DNA of 41,420 nt, taken from NCBI GenBank assembly GCA_040754475.1, contig JBFMCN010000097.1:1-41420 (forward strand), read 5' to 3'. This DNA comes from JAJPHY01 sp040754475 (GTDB lineage Bacteria > Actinomycetota > UBA4738 > HRBIN12). Each line of letters opens with the position of its first letter. The first letter of the stretch is position 1. Below are positions 23,693 to 31,487 of this stretch, piece after piece. The position numbers were made by a program, and so were the translations under genes. The notes beneath the pieces were generated by a model. The model was not told the DNA's origin. It did no database searches and saw nothing but the letters and a program-made list of their open reading frames with translations.

Positions 23693-24534
23693 GGGACGAT
23701 CCGCTCTTCCCACCCGTAGCAGCAGGGGACCAGATCGGGGCGAACCCGAGCTTCTTCGACCTGGTAGTCCGGACGCGCCCGGAGCTCGTCAAGCGGGGCG
23801 ATGTGGTCGCCTCCGGGCCGGGTGCAGTACCGATGCCCGGAGGGACGACGATCCTCGGGCTCAAGTACGCCGGTGGCGTCGTCTTCGCGGGCGACCGCCG
23901 CGCCACCGAGGGCTACACGATCGCCGACGACAGGATGGAGAAGGTCTTCGCCGCCGACGACTACTCGGTGATCGGGATCGCCGGTGTGGCCGGCCAGGCC
24001 GTGGAGATCGTCAAGCTCTTCCAGCTCGAGCTCGAGCACTACGAGAAGATCACGGGCGACCGGCTCTCGCTCGAGGGCAAGGCGAACCGGCTGGCGCAGA
24101 TGATCCGTGGCAATTTCCCTCTCGCTCTGCAGGGGCTCGTCGTTGTCCCGCTCTTCGGCGGGTACGACGAGCGTAGAGGAGAGGGACGGATCTTCTACTA
24201 CGACGCGACCGGCGGCCGCTGGGAGGAGGAGGACTACCATGCGACCGGCTCCGGCGGTCGGCCTGCGACGAGTTCCTTGAAGAAGCGCTGGCGGCCGGGG
24301 TTGTCCCGGGACGAGGCCGTCAAGGTGGCCGTCGAGGCCCTCCTGGACGCCGCCGAGGAGGACGTCGCCACCGGCGGTCCCGATCCGACCAGGGGCATTT
24401 TTCCGAACGTCCTCGTCGTGACCGCCGAAGGCGTCGTCGAGGCGTCGGACGTGGAGCTGAACGCCGCCTACACGGCCGTGGTGGCGGAGCGAACGGGGGC
24501 CCCGGCCGGGCCTGACGCGGCGGGGAGGTCCTGA
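23689..24534 (+). CDS. prcB: 20S proteasome beta subunit PrcB
   Basis: This 281-aa Ntn-hydrolase protease subunit of the core particle has a propeptide of about 52 residues ending PMPGG, after which self-cleavage exposes catalytic Thr53 (TTILGLKY). Asp, Lys and GVAGQA motifs of the active site region follow (FAGDRRATEGYTI, EKVF). The C-terminal Ala/Gly-rich tail is longer than the fold needs. The GTG start overlaps pup; the stop shares a base with the prcA ATG (TGATG), so all three are translationally coupled. Confidence 0.96.
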   Translation: MRDDPLFPPVAAGDQIGANPSFFDLVVRTRPELVKRGDVVASGPGAVPMPGGTTILGLKYAGGVVFAGDRRATEGYTIADDRMEKVFAADDYSVIGIAGVAGQAVEIVKLFQLELEHYEKITGDRLSLEGKANRLAQMIRGNFPLALQGLVVVPLFGGYDERRGEGRIFYYDATGGRWEEEDYHATGSGGRPATSSLKKRWRPGLSRDEAVKVAVEALLDAAEEDVATGGPDPTRGIFPNVLVVTAEGVVEASDVELNAAYTAVVAERTGAPAGPDAAGRS

Positions 24535-25220
24535 TGTCGTTCATGCCCTACGTCCCGCCGGAGCAGCTCATGAAGGACCGGTCGGAGTACGCCCACAAGG
24601 GCATCGGCCGCGGTAAGTCGGTCGTCGGCCTGGAGTTCGCGGACGGCCTGCTCTTCCTGGCTGAGAACCCGAGCGCCACACTGCACAAGATCTCCGAGAT
24701 CTACGACCGTATCGCCTTCGCCGGCGTCGGGAAGTACGTCGAGTTCGAGGAGCTGCGGATCGCCGGAGTGCGCCTGGCCGACCTGCGCGGCTACTCGTAC
24801 GGCCGCGAGGACGTCAAGGCCAAGGACATCGCGAATGCCTACTCGCAGGCGCTGTCCACCATCTTCACGCAGCAGATGAAGCCCTACGAGGTCGAGATCC
24901 TCGTCGGCGAGGTCGCCGACGACCACGGCCGCAACGAGCTCTACCACGTCTTGTTCGACGGCTCGGTGAACGACGAGCACGGTTTCGTAGGCATCGGAGG
25001 CCATGCCGAGGCACTTTCCAGCGCGCTTGAGGGCTCCTATCAGGAGGGGCGGGATCTCGGCACCGCGGTCAGGCAGGCCGTCCAGGCTCTCTCAAGCGCC
25101 GAGCAGCGCCAGATCGAGCCCACCTCGATCGAGGCCGGCGTGCTCGACCGGACCAAGGCCCAGCGGCGCAAGTTCCGACGCCTGGGCGCCGAGGAGGTCG
25201 CCGGGATCCTCGCAGGCTGA
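24534..25220 (+). CDS. prcA: 20S proteasome alpha subunit PrcA
   Basis: This 228-aa non-catalytic subunit forms the outer gated rings of the 20S core, where ARC docks. N-terminus MSFMPYVPPEQLMKDRSEYAHKGI-type gate residues lead into the alpha-subunit fold (RGKSVVGLEFADGLLFLAEN, YDRIAFAGVGKY). The C-terminal segment is rich in Arg/Lys and Glu/Ala. ATG 24534 overlaps the prcB stop by one base. Confidence 0.95.
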   Translation: MSFMPYVPPEQLMKDRSEYAHKGIGRGKSVVGLEFADGLLFLAENPSATLHKISEIYDRIAFAGVGKYVEFEELRIAGVRLADLRGYSYGREDVKAKDIANAYSQALSTIFTQQMKPYEVEILVGEVADDHGRNELYHVLFDGSVNDEHGFVGIGGHAEALSSALEGSYQEGRDLGTAVRQAVQALSSAEQRQIEPTSIEAGVLDRTKAQRRKFRRLGAEEVAGILAG

Positions 25221-25245
25221 GTACGCCTTCGAGCGCCGCCGGCCC

Positions 25246-25251
25246 TACACT
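25246..25251 (+). promoter_or_regulatory. Leaderless promoter -10 box of pafA
   Basis: TACACT ends 6 nt before GTG 25258, with no Shine-Dalgarno. It supports both the start choice for pafA and independent expression of the ligase from the core particle genes. Confidence 0.55.
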
Positions 25252-25257
25252 CGGATC

Positions 25258-26616
25258 GTGGATCGGCGGATCTTCGGGCTTGAGAGCGAGTACGGCGTGA
25301 CCTGCACGTTCCGTGGGCAGCGCCGCCTGTCCCCGGACGAGGTCGCCCGTTACCTGTTCCGGCGGGTCGTCCACTGGGGCCGATCCTCAAACGTGTTCCT
25401 GGAGAACGGCGCCCGCCTGTACCTGGACGTTGGGTCACACCCCGAATACGCGACGCCCGAGTGCGACTCGATCCCGGAGCTCGTGGCCCACGACAAGGCT
25501 GGGGAGCGGATCCTGCAAGCGCTGCTCGCCGCTGCGGAGGTCCGCCTGCGCGAGGAGGGGATCGGCGGCAAGGTCTACCTGTTCAAGAACAACACGGACT
25601 CGGCCGGGAACTCCTACGGCTGCCACGAGAACTACCTCGTCGCGCGGCAGGGTGAGTTCTCCCAGATGACCGACCTCATGATCCCTTTCTTCGTGACCAG
25701 GCAGATCTACTGCGGAGCCGGGAAGGTGCTCCATGGGCCTCGCGGGGCGCAGTTCTGCATCGCGCAGCGTGCGGAGCACATCTGGGAGGGCGTTTCCTCC
25801 GCCACGACACGGTCCCGGCCGATCATCAACACACGCGACGAGCCTCACGCCGACGCCGAGCGCTTCCGCCGCCTGCACGTCATCGTAGGGGACTCGAACA
25901 TGAACGAGTTCACGACGTTCATGAAGATCGGCATCACCGATGTGGTCCTGCGGATGGTCGAAGGGAACACCGTGATGCGCGACCTGACGCTCGAGAACCC
26001 CATCCGCGCGATCCGCGAGATCTCCCACGACGTGACGTGCAAGAAGCGCGTGCGGCTGGCGAACGGCCGTGAGCTCACGGCCATCGAGATCCAGGAGGAG
26101 TACTTCGAGCGCACGGGGAAGTTCCTCGAGCGTCGCGGCGCAGACGCGCAGTCCAAGCAGCTCCTCCGGGAATGGCGAGAGGCGCTGGACGCGCTCCAAG
26201 CCGAGGAACCGGACCGTTTGGGGCGTAAGGTCGACTGGATCACGAAGCACCTGCTCATGGAGCGCTATCGGGCCAAGCACGGGCTCTCGATCTCGTCGCC
26301 GAAGGTCGCTCTCTTGGACCTCGCGTACCACGATGTGGACCGAAGTCGGGGCCTCTACTACCTCATGGAGCGTGCAGGCAGCGTGGAGCGCATTGTTGGC
26401 GAGAAGGACATCTCCGGCGCGATGCGCGAGCCGCCGCAGACCACACGAGCGAAGCTCCGGGGCGACTTCATCAGAGAGGCGAAGCAGAAACGCCGCGACT
26501 ACACGGTCGACTGGGTCCACCTGAAGCTGAACGATCAGGCTCAGCGCACGGTGTTGTGCAAGGACCCGTTCCGAGCAGTGGACGAGCGTGTTGAGGCGCT
26601 CATCGCCCACATGTGA
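25258..26616 (+). CDS. pafA: Pup-protein ligase PafA
   Basis: This 452-aa ligase uses ATP to join the C-terminal Glu of Pup to substrate lysines. GTG 25258 gives MDRRIFGLESEYGVTCTF, the normal PafA start; the frame open upstream is a shadow of prcA. Catalytic Asp57 lies in LYLDVGSHPEYATPEC. KNNTDSAGNSYGCHENYLV, RPIINTRDEPHADAERFRR and the C-terminal KLNDQAQRTVLCKDPFRAVDERV are strongly conserved. It ends 7 nt from the convergent DUF3866 gene. Confidence 0.97.
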   Translation: MDRRIFGLESEYGVTCTFRGQRRLSPDEVARYLFRRVVHWGRSSNVFLENGARLYLDVGSHPEYATPECDSIPELVAHDKAGERILQALLAAAEVRLREEGIGGKVYLFKNNTDSAGNSYGCHENYLVARQGEFSQMTDLMIPFFVTRQIYCGAGKVLHGPRGAQFCIAQRAEHIWEGVSSATTRSRPIINTRDEPHADAERFRRLHVIVGDSNMNEFTTFMKIGITDVVLRMVEGNTVMRDLTLENPIRAIREISHDVTCKKRVRLANGRELTAIEIQEEYFERTGKFLERRGADAQSKQLLREWREALDALQAEEPDRLGRKVDWITKHLLMERYRAKHGLSISSPKVALLDLAYHDVDRSRGLYYLMERAGSVERIVGEKDISGAMREPPQTTRAKLRGDFIREAKQKRRDYTVDWVHLKLNDQAQRTVLCKDPFRAVDERVEALIAHM

Positions 26617-26623
26617 CTCGGGC

Positions 26624-27727
26624 CTAGCGACGCTCCCGGCGAGACCGGGCCGCCATGCGGCCGCCGAGCACCCCGGCAGCGCTTGCGGCGAGGAAGAAGG
26701 CGGGGTCGACGGCGGGCCCGCGGCCCATCGACTCGACCTCGAATCCCATCTCAGCGAGGAGACCTACCCCGGGCCGGCCGTCGACCTCTACAAGCTGGTG
26801 TCGTTCCTCCAGCCCATGGGCGCGCAAGAGTTCCCAGACAGCCTCCCGGTCCTCTTCGCGCTCGAGGACGGGGACGGCCACATTCACCCGAGCGGTGCAG
26901 ACCTCTCCGAGGATGGTGAGCGAGTGGTGTGACACGATGCGGTGCCGCTCGCGGCTATCCGCGAATGAGATCCTGAGCGCCCCGACGGGCCGCCCCCTCA
27001 AGACGTCGGCCGCGTTCAGGGAATGACCGCTCGTCAGAGCGGACACACCCCACTTGGTCTCGGTCCCGAGATTCCCAGGTCCGTCTGCCACAACGATCAC
27101 GTCTGCGCCAAGGATCTCCTTGGCGGCGAGGAGGCCGGTCCAGAGGGTCGCAGTCTCGAGTTCGCCGCCGAACGCTTGCCCGCACGTGACGAACCCGTCC
27201 AGCAGCTCCGCCTCCCGGAGCCGCGGCACGAGCCGCGACAGCGCTCCAGGGAGCGCCGCGCCGTCGCTCATGACGTAGACCACCCGGGCCTTCGCGCTCG
27301 CCTTGGCGCCCGCAGCGATCGGGGCCACCATCGAGTGAAGCGGGGCGACGACGACGGGTGCGCCTTGGAGCCCGCGAGAGGCCTCGAGAACGTCCCGGTG
27401 CGTCTCCTCCACGGTCTCCACGGCCAGCTGCAGGGGCGTGTACCGGGCTTTCATCACGTGGCCGCCATGCGATAGCTCGGTAGGCTCGCCGGCCTCTACG
27501 GCAACCACGAGATGGAACCCGCCCGTGCCCAGCCCGAGGGCCACAGACGTCGTGTTCAGCACGACCGAATCGCCCGATCTCATAGGGCCGGTGAGCGCCG
27601 GATAGGCAAGGGCGAGAGCGCGCTCGCCGTCGACCTCGACCTCGAGCTCGACGGCCCCAGGACGCTCCCCGGTGATTGCGAGCACCCGCCCACGCCGAAG
27701 CCTGACGCCCGATCGGTTGCGATCCAT
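26624..27727 (-). CDS. DUF3866 family protein
   Basis: This 367-aa protein of unknown function belongs to a family I recognise as DUF3866, found near proteasome genes in actinobacteria. Seen here are an N-terminal beta-rich part (RRGRVLAITGERPGAVELEV, YPALTGPMRSGDSVVLNTT), GTGGFHLVVAV, HVMKARYTPLQ and a central region with VVYVMSDGAALPGALSRLV and VIVVADGPGNLGTETKWG. A C-terminal hydrophobic stretch FFLAASAAGVLGG precedes the basic end. ATG 27727 has CATACT 6 nt upstream, suggesting a leaderless mRNA. It diverges from pafB with only 23 nt between start codons. Confidence 0.85.
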   Translation of the reverse strand: MDRNRSGVRLRRGRVLAITGERPGAVELEVEVDGERALALAYPALTGPMRSGDSVVLNTTSVALGLGTGGFHLVVAVEAGEPTELSHGGHVMKARYTPLQLAVETVEETHRDVLEASRGLQGAPVVVAPLHSMVAPIAAGAKASAKARVVYVMSDGAALPGALSRLVPRLREAELLDGFVTCGQAFGGELETATLWTGLLAAKEILGADVIVVADGPGNLGTETKWGVSALTSGHSLNAADVLRGRPVGALRISFADSRERHRIVSHHSLTILGEVCTARVNVAVPVLEREEDREAVWELLRAHGLEERHQLVEVDGRPGVGLLAEMGFEVESMGRGPAVDPAFFLAASAAGVLGGRMAARSRRERR

Positions 27728-27733
27728 CCCGCG

Positions 27734-27741
27734 AGTATGAT
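27734..27741. promoter_or_regulatory. Overlapping divergent -10 boxes for pafB and DUF3866
   Basis: On the plus strand TATGAT (27736-27741) stands 9 nt before the pafB ATG. On the minus strand CATACT (27739-27734) stands 6 nt before the DUF3866 ATG. The two boxes share four bases, so the polymerases would compete for the same 8 bp. The minus-strand box fits the pattern less well. Confidence 0.45.
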
Positions 27742-27750
27742 GCCGCACGG

Positions 27751-28707
27751 ATGCACCCGCTCGAGCGCCTGGTCGACCTCGTGGCCCTCATGCTCGATTC
27801 GACGCGGCCGCTGACCTTTGATCAGATCCGAGATCGCATGGAGGAGGCATACGGGCAAAGCGACGCCGCCTCTGCGAAACGGATGTTCGAACGCGACAAG
27901 GACATCCTTCGTGATGTCGGGGTCCCCATCGAGGTCGTCGCTACCGATGTCTGGGACGTCGAGCACGGCTACATCATCAGCAAGGACAAGTACTACCTGC
28001 CGGAGATCGACTTCACGCCGGAGGAGATCTCCGCGCTGCTCGTCGCGGCGCGCTCGGGTGCCGAGGGCGACGCGGCCGAGCAGGCGGTCCGCAAGCTGCT
28101 GTACGGGGCAGAAGGAGGGCTGCTGACGGGCGCGTCCGCCGCGGCGCCTCTTGCCGAGGTCGGAAGCGTCGACGCCCGTCTGACGGCCGCGGCCGAGGGC
28201 ATCGCTGAGCGAAGGAGCGTCCGCTTTGGCTACCGAACCGCACGGGGCGACGAGTCCGAGCGGCACGTCGACCCATGGGGTCTGGTCTTTCGCGGGGGAA
28301 ACTGGTACCTCGTGGGACTGGATCGCGAACGCGCCGACGTGCGGGCCTTCCGGTTGTCGCGCATGTTCACGGACCCCGCCGCCGCCGAGGCAGCGAGCGC
28401 CCCGCCCACAGGGTTCCGGGCAGCGGACCACGTCCAGGGCGGTCCCTTCGGCCCCGCGGAATCCGAGGAACGCGCCCTGGTCGCCTTGTCCCCCGACGTG
28501 GCCTGGTGGGCCACGAAGGATGTTCGGGGAGTCGTGATCGAGCGTAAGCGACCCGACGGGTGGATCGAGGTGACCGTCCCCACGGTTACGGGTGACGCGC
28601 TGGCGTCGTGGATCCTGTCGTTCGGGCCCGACGCCGAGGCCCTTGAGCCGATCTCGCTCCGGGAGGAGATCGTTCGCCGGTTGGAGGTAGTCCTTGCCGA
28701 GTCCTGA
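27751..28707 (+). CDS. pafB: WYL-domain transcriptional regulator PafB
   Basis: This 318-aa protein has an N-terminal winged helix (HPLERLVDLVALMLDSTRPLTFDQIRDRM, SDAASAKRMFERDKDILRDVG) and a WYL domain (RRSVRFGYRTARGDESERHVDPWGLVFRGGNWYLVGLDRE) plus a C-terminal extension. In mycobacteria PafB and PafC form a heterodimer that activates the RecA/LexA-independent DNA damage response. It overlaps pafC by 14 nt, consistent with stoichiometric production. The ATG is near-leaderless. Confidence 0.94.
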   Translation: MHPLERLVDLVALMLDSTRPLTFDQIRDRMEEAYGQSDAASAKRMFERDKDILRDVGVPIEVVATDVWDVEHGYIISKDKYYLPEIDFTPEEISALLVAARSGAEGDAAEQAVRKLLYGAEGGLLTGASAAAPLAEVGSVDARLTAAAEGIAERRSVRFGYRTARGDESERHVDPWGLVFRGGNWYLVGLDRERADVRAFRLSRMFTDPAAAEAASAPPTGFRAADHVQGGPFGPAESEERALVALSPDVAWWATKDVRGVVIERKRPDGWIEVTVPTVTGDALASWILSFGPDAEALEPISLREEIVRRLEVVLAES

Positions 28708-29830
28708 CCGCGGGAACCGCGCGAAGACGGCGAAAGCTTCGGAACGGCTCCGCCGACTCCTCGTCATCGTCCCCTACCTCGTGCGCCACCCGGGAACGGA
28801 GGTCACGAAGATATGCCGGCTCTTCCGCGTGACCGAGGAGGAGCTGACGTCAGACCTCAATCTGCTCTTCGTGTCGGGTCTTCCGCCGTACGGCCCCGGC
28901 GACCTCATCGGCGTCGACATCGCAGATGGCCGGATTTGGATCGACATGGCGGACTACTTCAGCCGACCCCTGCGATTGACGCGTGCGGAGGCGCTCGCCC
29001 TCTACCTTCGGGGGACCGCCTTGGCGGGCACGCCCGGACTCCGAGAGGCCACGGCGCTAGCGTCGGCCCTTCAGAAGCTCGGCGAGCGACTGGGAGGCGA
29101 GGTGCTCGGTGAGCTCACCCAGCGCGTCGAGGCGGCCGAGGGGAGCGGGCCTGCCCGGACCTTGGAGGAGATCAGAGCCGCCGTTCGGGACCACGAGCGC
29201 CTTTTGATCGAGTACTACTCGGCGTCTTCGGCGGAAACCACGAGCCGCGAGATCGACCCGGAGGAGGTCTTCTCGGCCATCGGCAACTGGTACGTCGTGG
29301 TGTGGGACCACAAATCCGGCGAAGAACGCCTGTTCCGGGCGGATCGCATCAGAAGCGTTCGGCCGACCGGGCAGCGTTTCGAGCCTCGCGGCCTGGCGGG
29401 GGCGGGGCGTCCCCTCTACACACCGACCGCGAAGGACTTGCGGATCAGGTTGCTGCTTCACCCAGGGGCGCGATGGGTGGCCGAGTACTACGAGATCCTC
29501 GAATCCACCGAACGGCCAGGCGGGGACCTTGAGGTGACCATGCTTGCGAGCCGGCTGGAGTGGGTGGCCAGGCTCGTCCTTCGGCTGTCCGGAGAGGCCA
29601 AGGTCGTCGACCCCCTGGTGCTAAAAGACCAGGTCAGACACCTAGTCGTGCGGACGAGAAAACGATACGAACGCAGTAGTTCCATCGACGTAGCGGAAGC
29701 TAAACCGCCTCGCGGCCAAGGCCGATACAGGTCGTGTCATGACCACGATCCGGACGACCTGCCCCCGCTGCGGCGAAGTGGACATGGGACCCGAGTCGAT
29801 CCTGCTCTCGGTGATGCAGGGCGGGCGTGA
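28694..29830 (+). CDS. pafC: WYL-domain transcriptional regulator PafC
   Basis: This 378-aa partner of PafB opens with a winged helix (KASERLRRLLVIVPYLVRHPGTEV) and continues with a WYL domain (HERLLIEYYSASSAETTSREIDPEEVFSAIGNWYVVVWD, written here to show its WYL-type ending) and a C-terminal WCX part. TTG 28694 follows GGAGG and overlaps pafB. The expected end of the family is near VVRTRKRYER (about position 29670), but the frame stays open for another 50 residues and overlaps the next gene by 92 nt. The tail SSIDVAEAKPPRGQGRYRSCH looks non-conserved. Confidence 0.92.
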   Translation: MPSPDRGNRAKTAKASERLRRLLVIVPYLVRHPGTEVTKICRLFRVTEEELTSDLNLLFVSGLPPYGPGDLIGVDIADGRIWIDMADYFSRPLRLTRAEALALYLRGTALAGTPGLREATALASALQKLGERLGGEVLGELTQRVEAAEGSGPARTLEEIRAAVRDHERLLIEYYSASSAETTSREIDPEEVFSAIGNWYVVVWDHKSGEERLFRADRIRSVRPTGQRFEPRGLAGAGRPLYTPTAKDLRIRLLLHPGARWVAEYYEILESTERPGGDLEVTMLASRLEWVARLVLRLSGEAKVVDPLVLKDQVRHLVVRTRKRYERSSSIDVAEAKPPRGQGRYRSCHDHDPDDLPPLRRSGHGTRVDPALGDAGRA

Positions 29831-30110
29831 GGGAACCTACCGGTTCACGTGCCCCACCTGCTACGACGCCGTGGAGAAGCGGGCCGACCGCAAGATCGTG
29901 GCACTCCTGGTCTCGGCCGGTGTCGACGTCGCGGCTCCCGACGAGTTCGGGGCACGGACCGAGTCGATGTTCGAGGAGCACCAGGAGTTCGTCGACCCGC
30001 GGGACTCGCTGCCTGGCGGGCCCGCCTTCACGATCGACGACCTCATCGACTTCCACTTCCACCTCCAGGACGACGGGTACATCCAGGAGTTCCTGGCCAG
30101 TCAGCGCTGA
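29739..30110 (+). CDS. Small zinc-ribbon protein of unknown function
   Basis: This 123-aa protein has a zinc ribbon at the N-terminus: CPRC and CPTC about 28 residues apart, separated by GPESILLSVMQGG. An acidic C-terminal half follows with DLIDFHFHLQDDGYIQEF. I do not recognise a named family. It starts inside the 3' end of pafC in another frame and sits between pafBC and the tat genes. The zinc ribbon could bind nucleic acid or a protein partner. Confidence 0.8.
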   Translation: MTTIRTTCPRCGEVDMGPESILLSVMQGGREGTYRFTCPTCYDAVEKRADRKIVALLVSAGVDVAAPDEFGARTESMFEEHQEFVDPRDSLPGGPAFTIDDLIDFHFHLQDDGYIQEFLASQR

Positions 30111-30124
30111 GCCCTCGGCTCGGC

Positions 30125-30130
30125 TACCAT
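30125..30130 (+). promoter_or_regulatory. Leaderless promoter -10 box
   Basis: TACCAT ends 7 nt before GTG 30138. There is no Shine-Dalgarno. Confidence 0.45.
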
Positions 30131-30137
30131 CGGTGTC

Positions 30138-30362
30138 GTGTCCGGTCCGTTCATCGTGTGGCTTGCCGTTGGGCTGGTGACGACCGTAGCGATCGTCGCA
30201 ATGGTGGTCGCGCTCGTGCGCCACGTGATCCTGCTCGGGCGAACGGTCACTCGGTTCCAGAAGGAGATCCAGCCGATCGCGGACGAGATAGCGTCCGAGG
30301 GCAAGCGGGCGTCCTCTCGCGCGTCCCGCGTCGCGGCCGGACGTCCGCCGGGCCGCCCCTAG
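30138..30362 (+). CDS. Small single-pass membrane protein, unknown
   Basis: This 74-aa protein has one N-terminal membrane helix (IVWLAVGLVTTVAIVAMVVALV), a short amphipathic stretch (RTVTRFQKEIQPIADEIASE) and a basic Pro/Arg/Gly-rich end. It sits just before tatA in the same direction and might be a DUF948-like or envelope-associated protein, but I do not recognise the family. Confidence 0.65.
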   Translation: MSGPFIVWLAVGLVTTVAIVAMVVALVRHVILLGRTVTRFQKEIQPIADEIASEGKRASSRASRVAAGRPPGRP

Positions 30363-30373
30363 GACCCCCGGGG

Positions 30374-30379
30374 TAGAAT
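30374..30379 (+). promoter_or_regulatory. -10 box of tatA
   Basis: TAGAAT stands 27 nt before the tatA ATG, directly after the preceding stop codon. It is the same hexamer as at secG, the tRNA and pup. Confidence 0.5.
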
Positions 30380-30406
30380 CCGGCCCGGATTCCGCCAACT
30401 CCGAAT

Positions 30407-30673
30407 ATGCCCACGATAGGTCCCCTCGAGCTGTTGGTCATCCTGGTCGTGGCTCTCCTCGTCGTAGGCCCAAGGCGGCTGCCCGAGGTCGGGCGCTCGA
30501 TCGGCAGAGCCCTGCGCGAGTTCCGTCGGGCGCAGGACGAGGTTCGGCGGACCATGTCGCTCGACCTCGACGAAACCCCGCCAGCCACAAGCCCGCCGAA
30601 CCGAGAGGGCGTTGACGCGCGCGGGGACCCGATGCGCGACCCTCCGCCGACGTCGGCGGAGGGGGAGGGGTAG
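30407..30673 (+). CDS. tatA: Sec-independent translocase protein TatA
   Basis: This 88-aa pore-forming subunit of the twin-arginine translocase has a short N-terminal helix (GPLELLVILVVALLVVGP), the FG/GP hinge here as GPRRLPEVGRSIG, and an amphipathic helix (RALREFRRAQDEVRR). The tail is Pro/Asp-rich. Placement before tatC and after pafBC matches mycobacteria. It could equally be called TatB from sequence alone; context favours TatA. Confidence 0.93.
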   Translation: MPTIGPLELLVILVVALLVVGPRRLPEVGRSIGRALREFRRAQDEVRRTMSLDLDETPPATSPPNREGVDARGDPMRDPPPTSAEGEG

Positions 30674-30696
30674 GCGCGGCTGACCGGACTTCGCGC

Positions 30697-31479
30697 ATGC
30701 CGCTGATCCCCGCCCGGTTCCGGCGTCGTCGAACGCGCGACCCCGAGGCGACGATGAGCCTGGTCGAGCATCTGGAAGAGCTGCGCACGCGGCTGCTGGT
30801 CTCACTTGGTGCGATCGGGCTCGGATCGATCGCGGGCTGGTTCCTGTATGAGCCCATCGTTGACCTTCTGCTGGACCCGTACTGCGACTACTGGGAAACG
30901 ATTCCCACGAGCGTCCGTCCCACGCAGGGATGCACCCTCTTCTTCACCGGCGCTGTGGACGCAGTGGTCATCAAGTTGAAGGTCGTGGTGTTTCTCGGGC
31001 TGCTCATCGCGCTCCCGGTCGTGATGTACGAGCTCTGGTGGTTCGTCGTGCCCGGACTCACCAAGCGTGAGCGGCGTATGGCGGTCCCCTTCATCGCAAC
31101 ATCACTCCTGCTGTTCGCGGGCGGTGCCGTCCTCGCCTACTTGACCCTTCCCAAGGGGCTGAACTTCCTTCTCGGATTCGCCGGGTCCCCATTCGCGCCC
31201 CTGCTCACAGGCGACCGGTTCTTGAGCTTCGTGATGCTCGTGGCGCTCGCGTTCGGCATCTCGTTCGAGTTCCCGGTCGCCCTCGTGTTCCTGGCGGCCG
31301 TAGGCGTGGTCTCAAGCCGCAAGCTCCGCGACTGGCGGCGCGGAGCGATCCTGTTCATCACGATCTTCGCGGCGGTCATCACACCGTCGTCCGATCCGTA
31401 CACGATGACGGCGATGATGGTGCCGCTGATCCTGTTCTATGAGGGAGCTATCCTGGTTGCCCGACTCATGGGCAAGTAG
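30697..31479 (+). CDS. tatC: Sec-independent translocase protein TatC
   Basis: This 260-aa six-helix membrane protein recognises twin-arginine signal peptides. MSLVEHLEELRTRLL, the invariant N-terminal TatC motif, begins at residue 20; earlier residues are basic (RFRRRRTRD). Other marks are YELWWFVVPGLTKRERR, FGISFEFPVALVFL and the late AVITPSSDPYTM. The start is ATG 30697, 23 nt after tatA; an internal ATG at the MSLVEHL motif is a shorter alternative. Confidence 0.95.
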   Translation: MPLIPARFRRRRTRDPEATMSLVEHLEELRTRLLVSLGAIGLGSIAGWFLYEPIVDLLLDPYCDYWETIPTSVRPTQGCTLFFTGAVDAVVIKLKVVVFLGLLIALPVVMYELWWFVVPGLTKRERRMAVPFIATSLLLFAGGAVLAYLTLPKGLNFLLGFAGSPFAPLLTGDRFLSFVMLVALAFGISFEFPVALVFLAAVGVVSSRKLRDWRRGAILFITIFAAVITPSSDPYTMTAMMVPLILFYEGAILVARLMGK

Positions 31480-31487
31480 GGGTGCGA

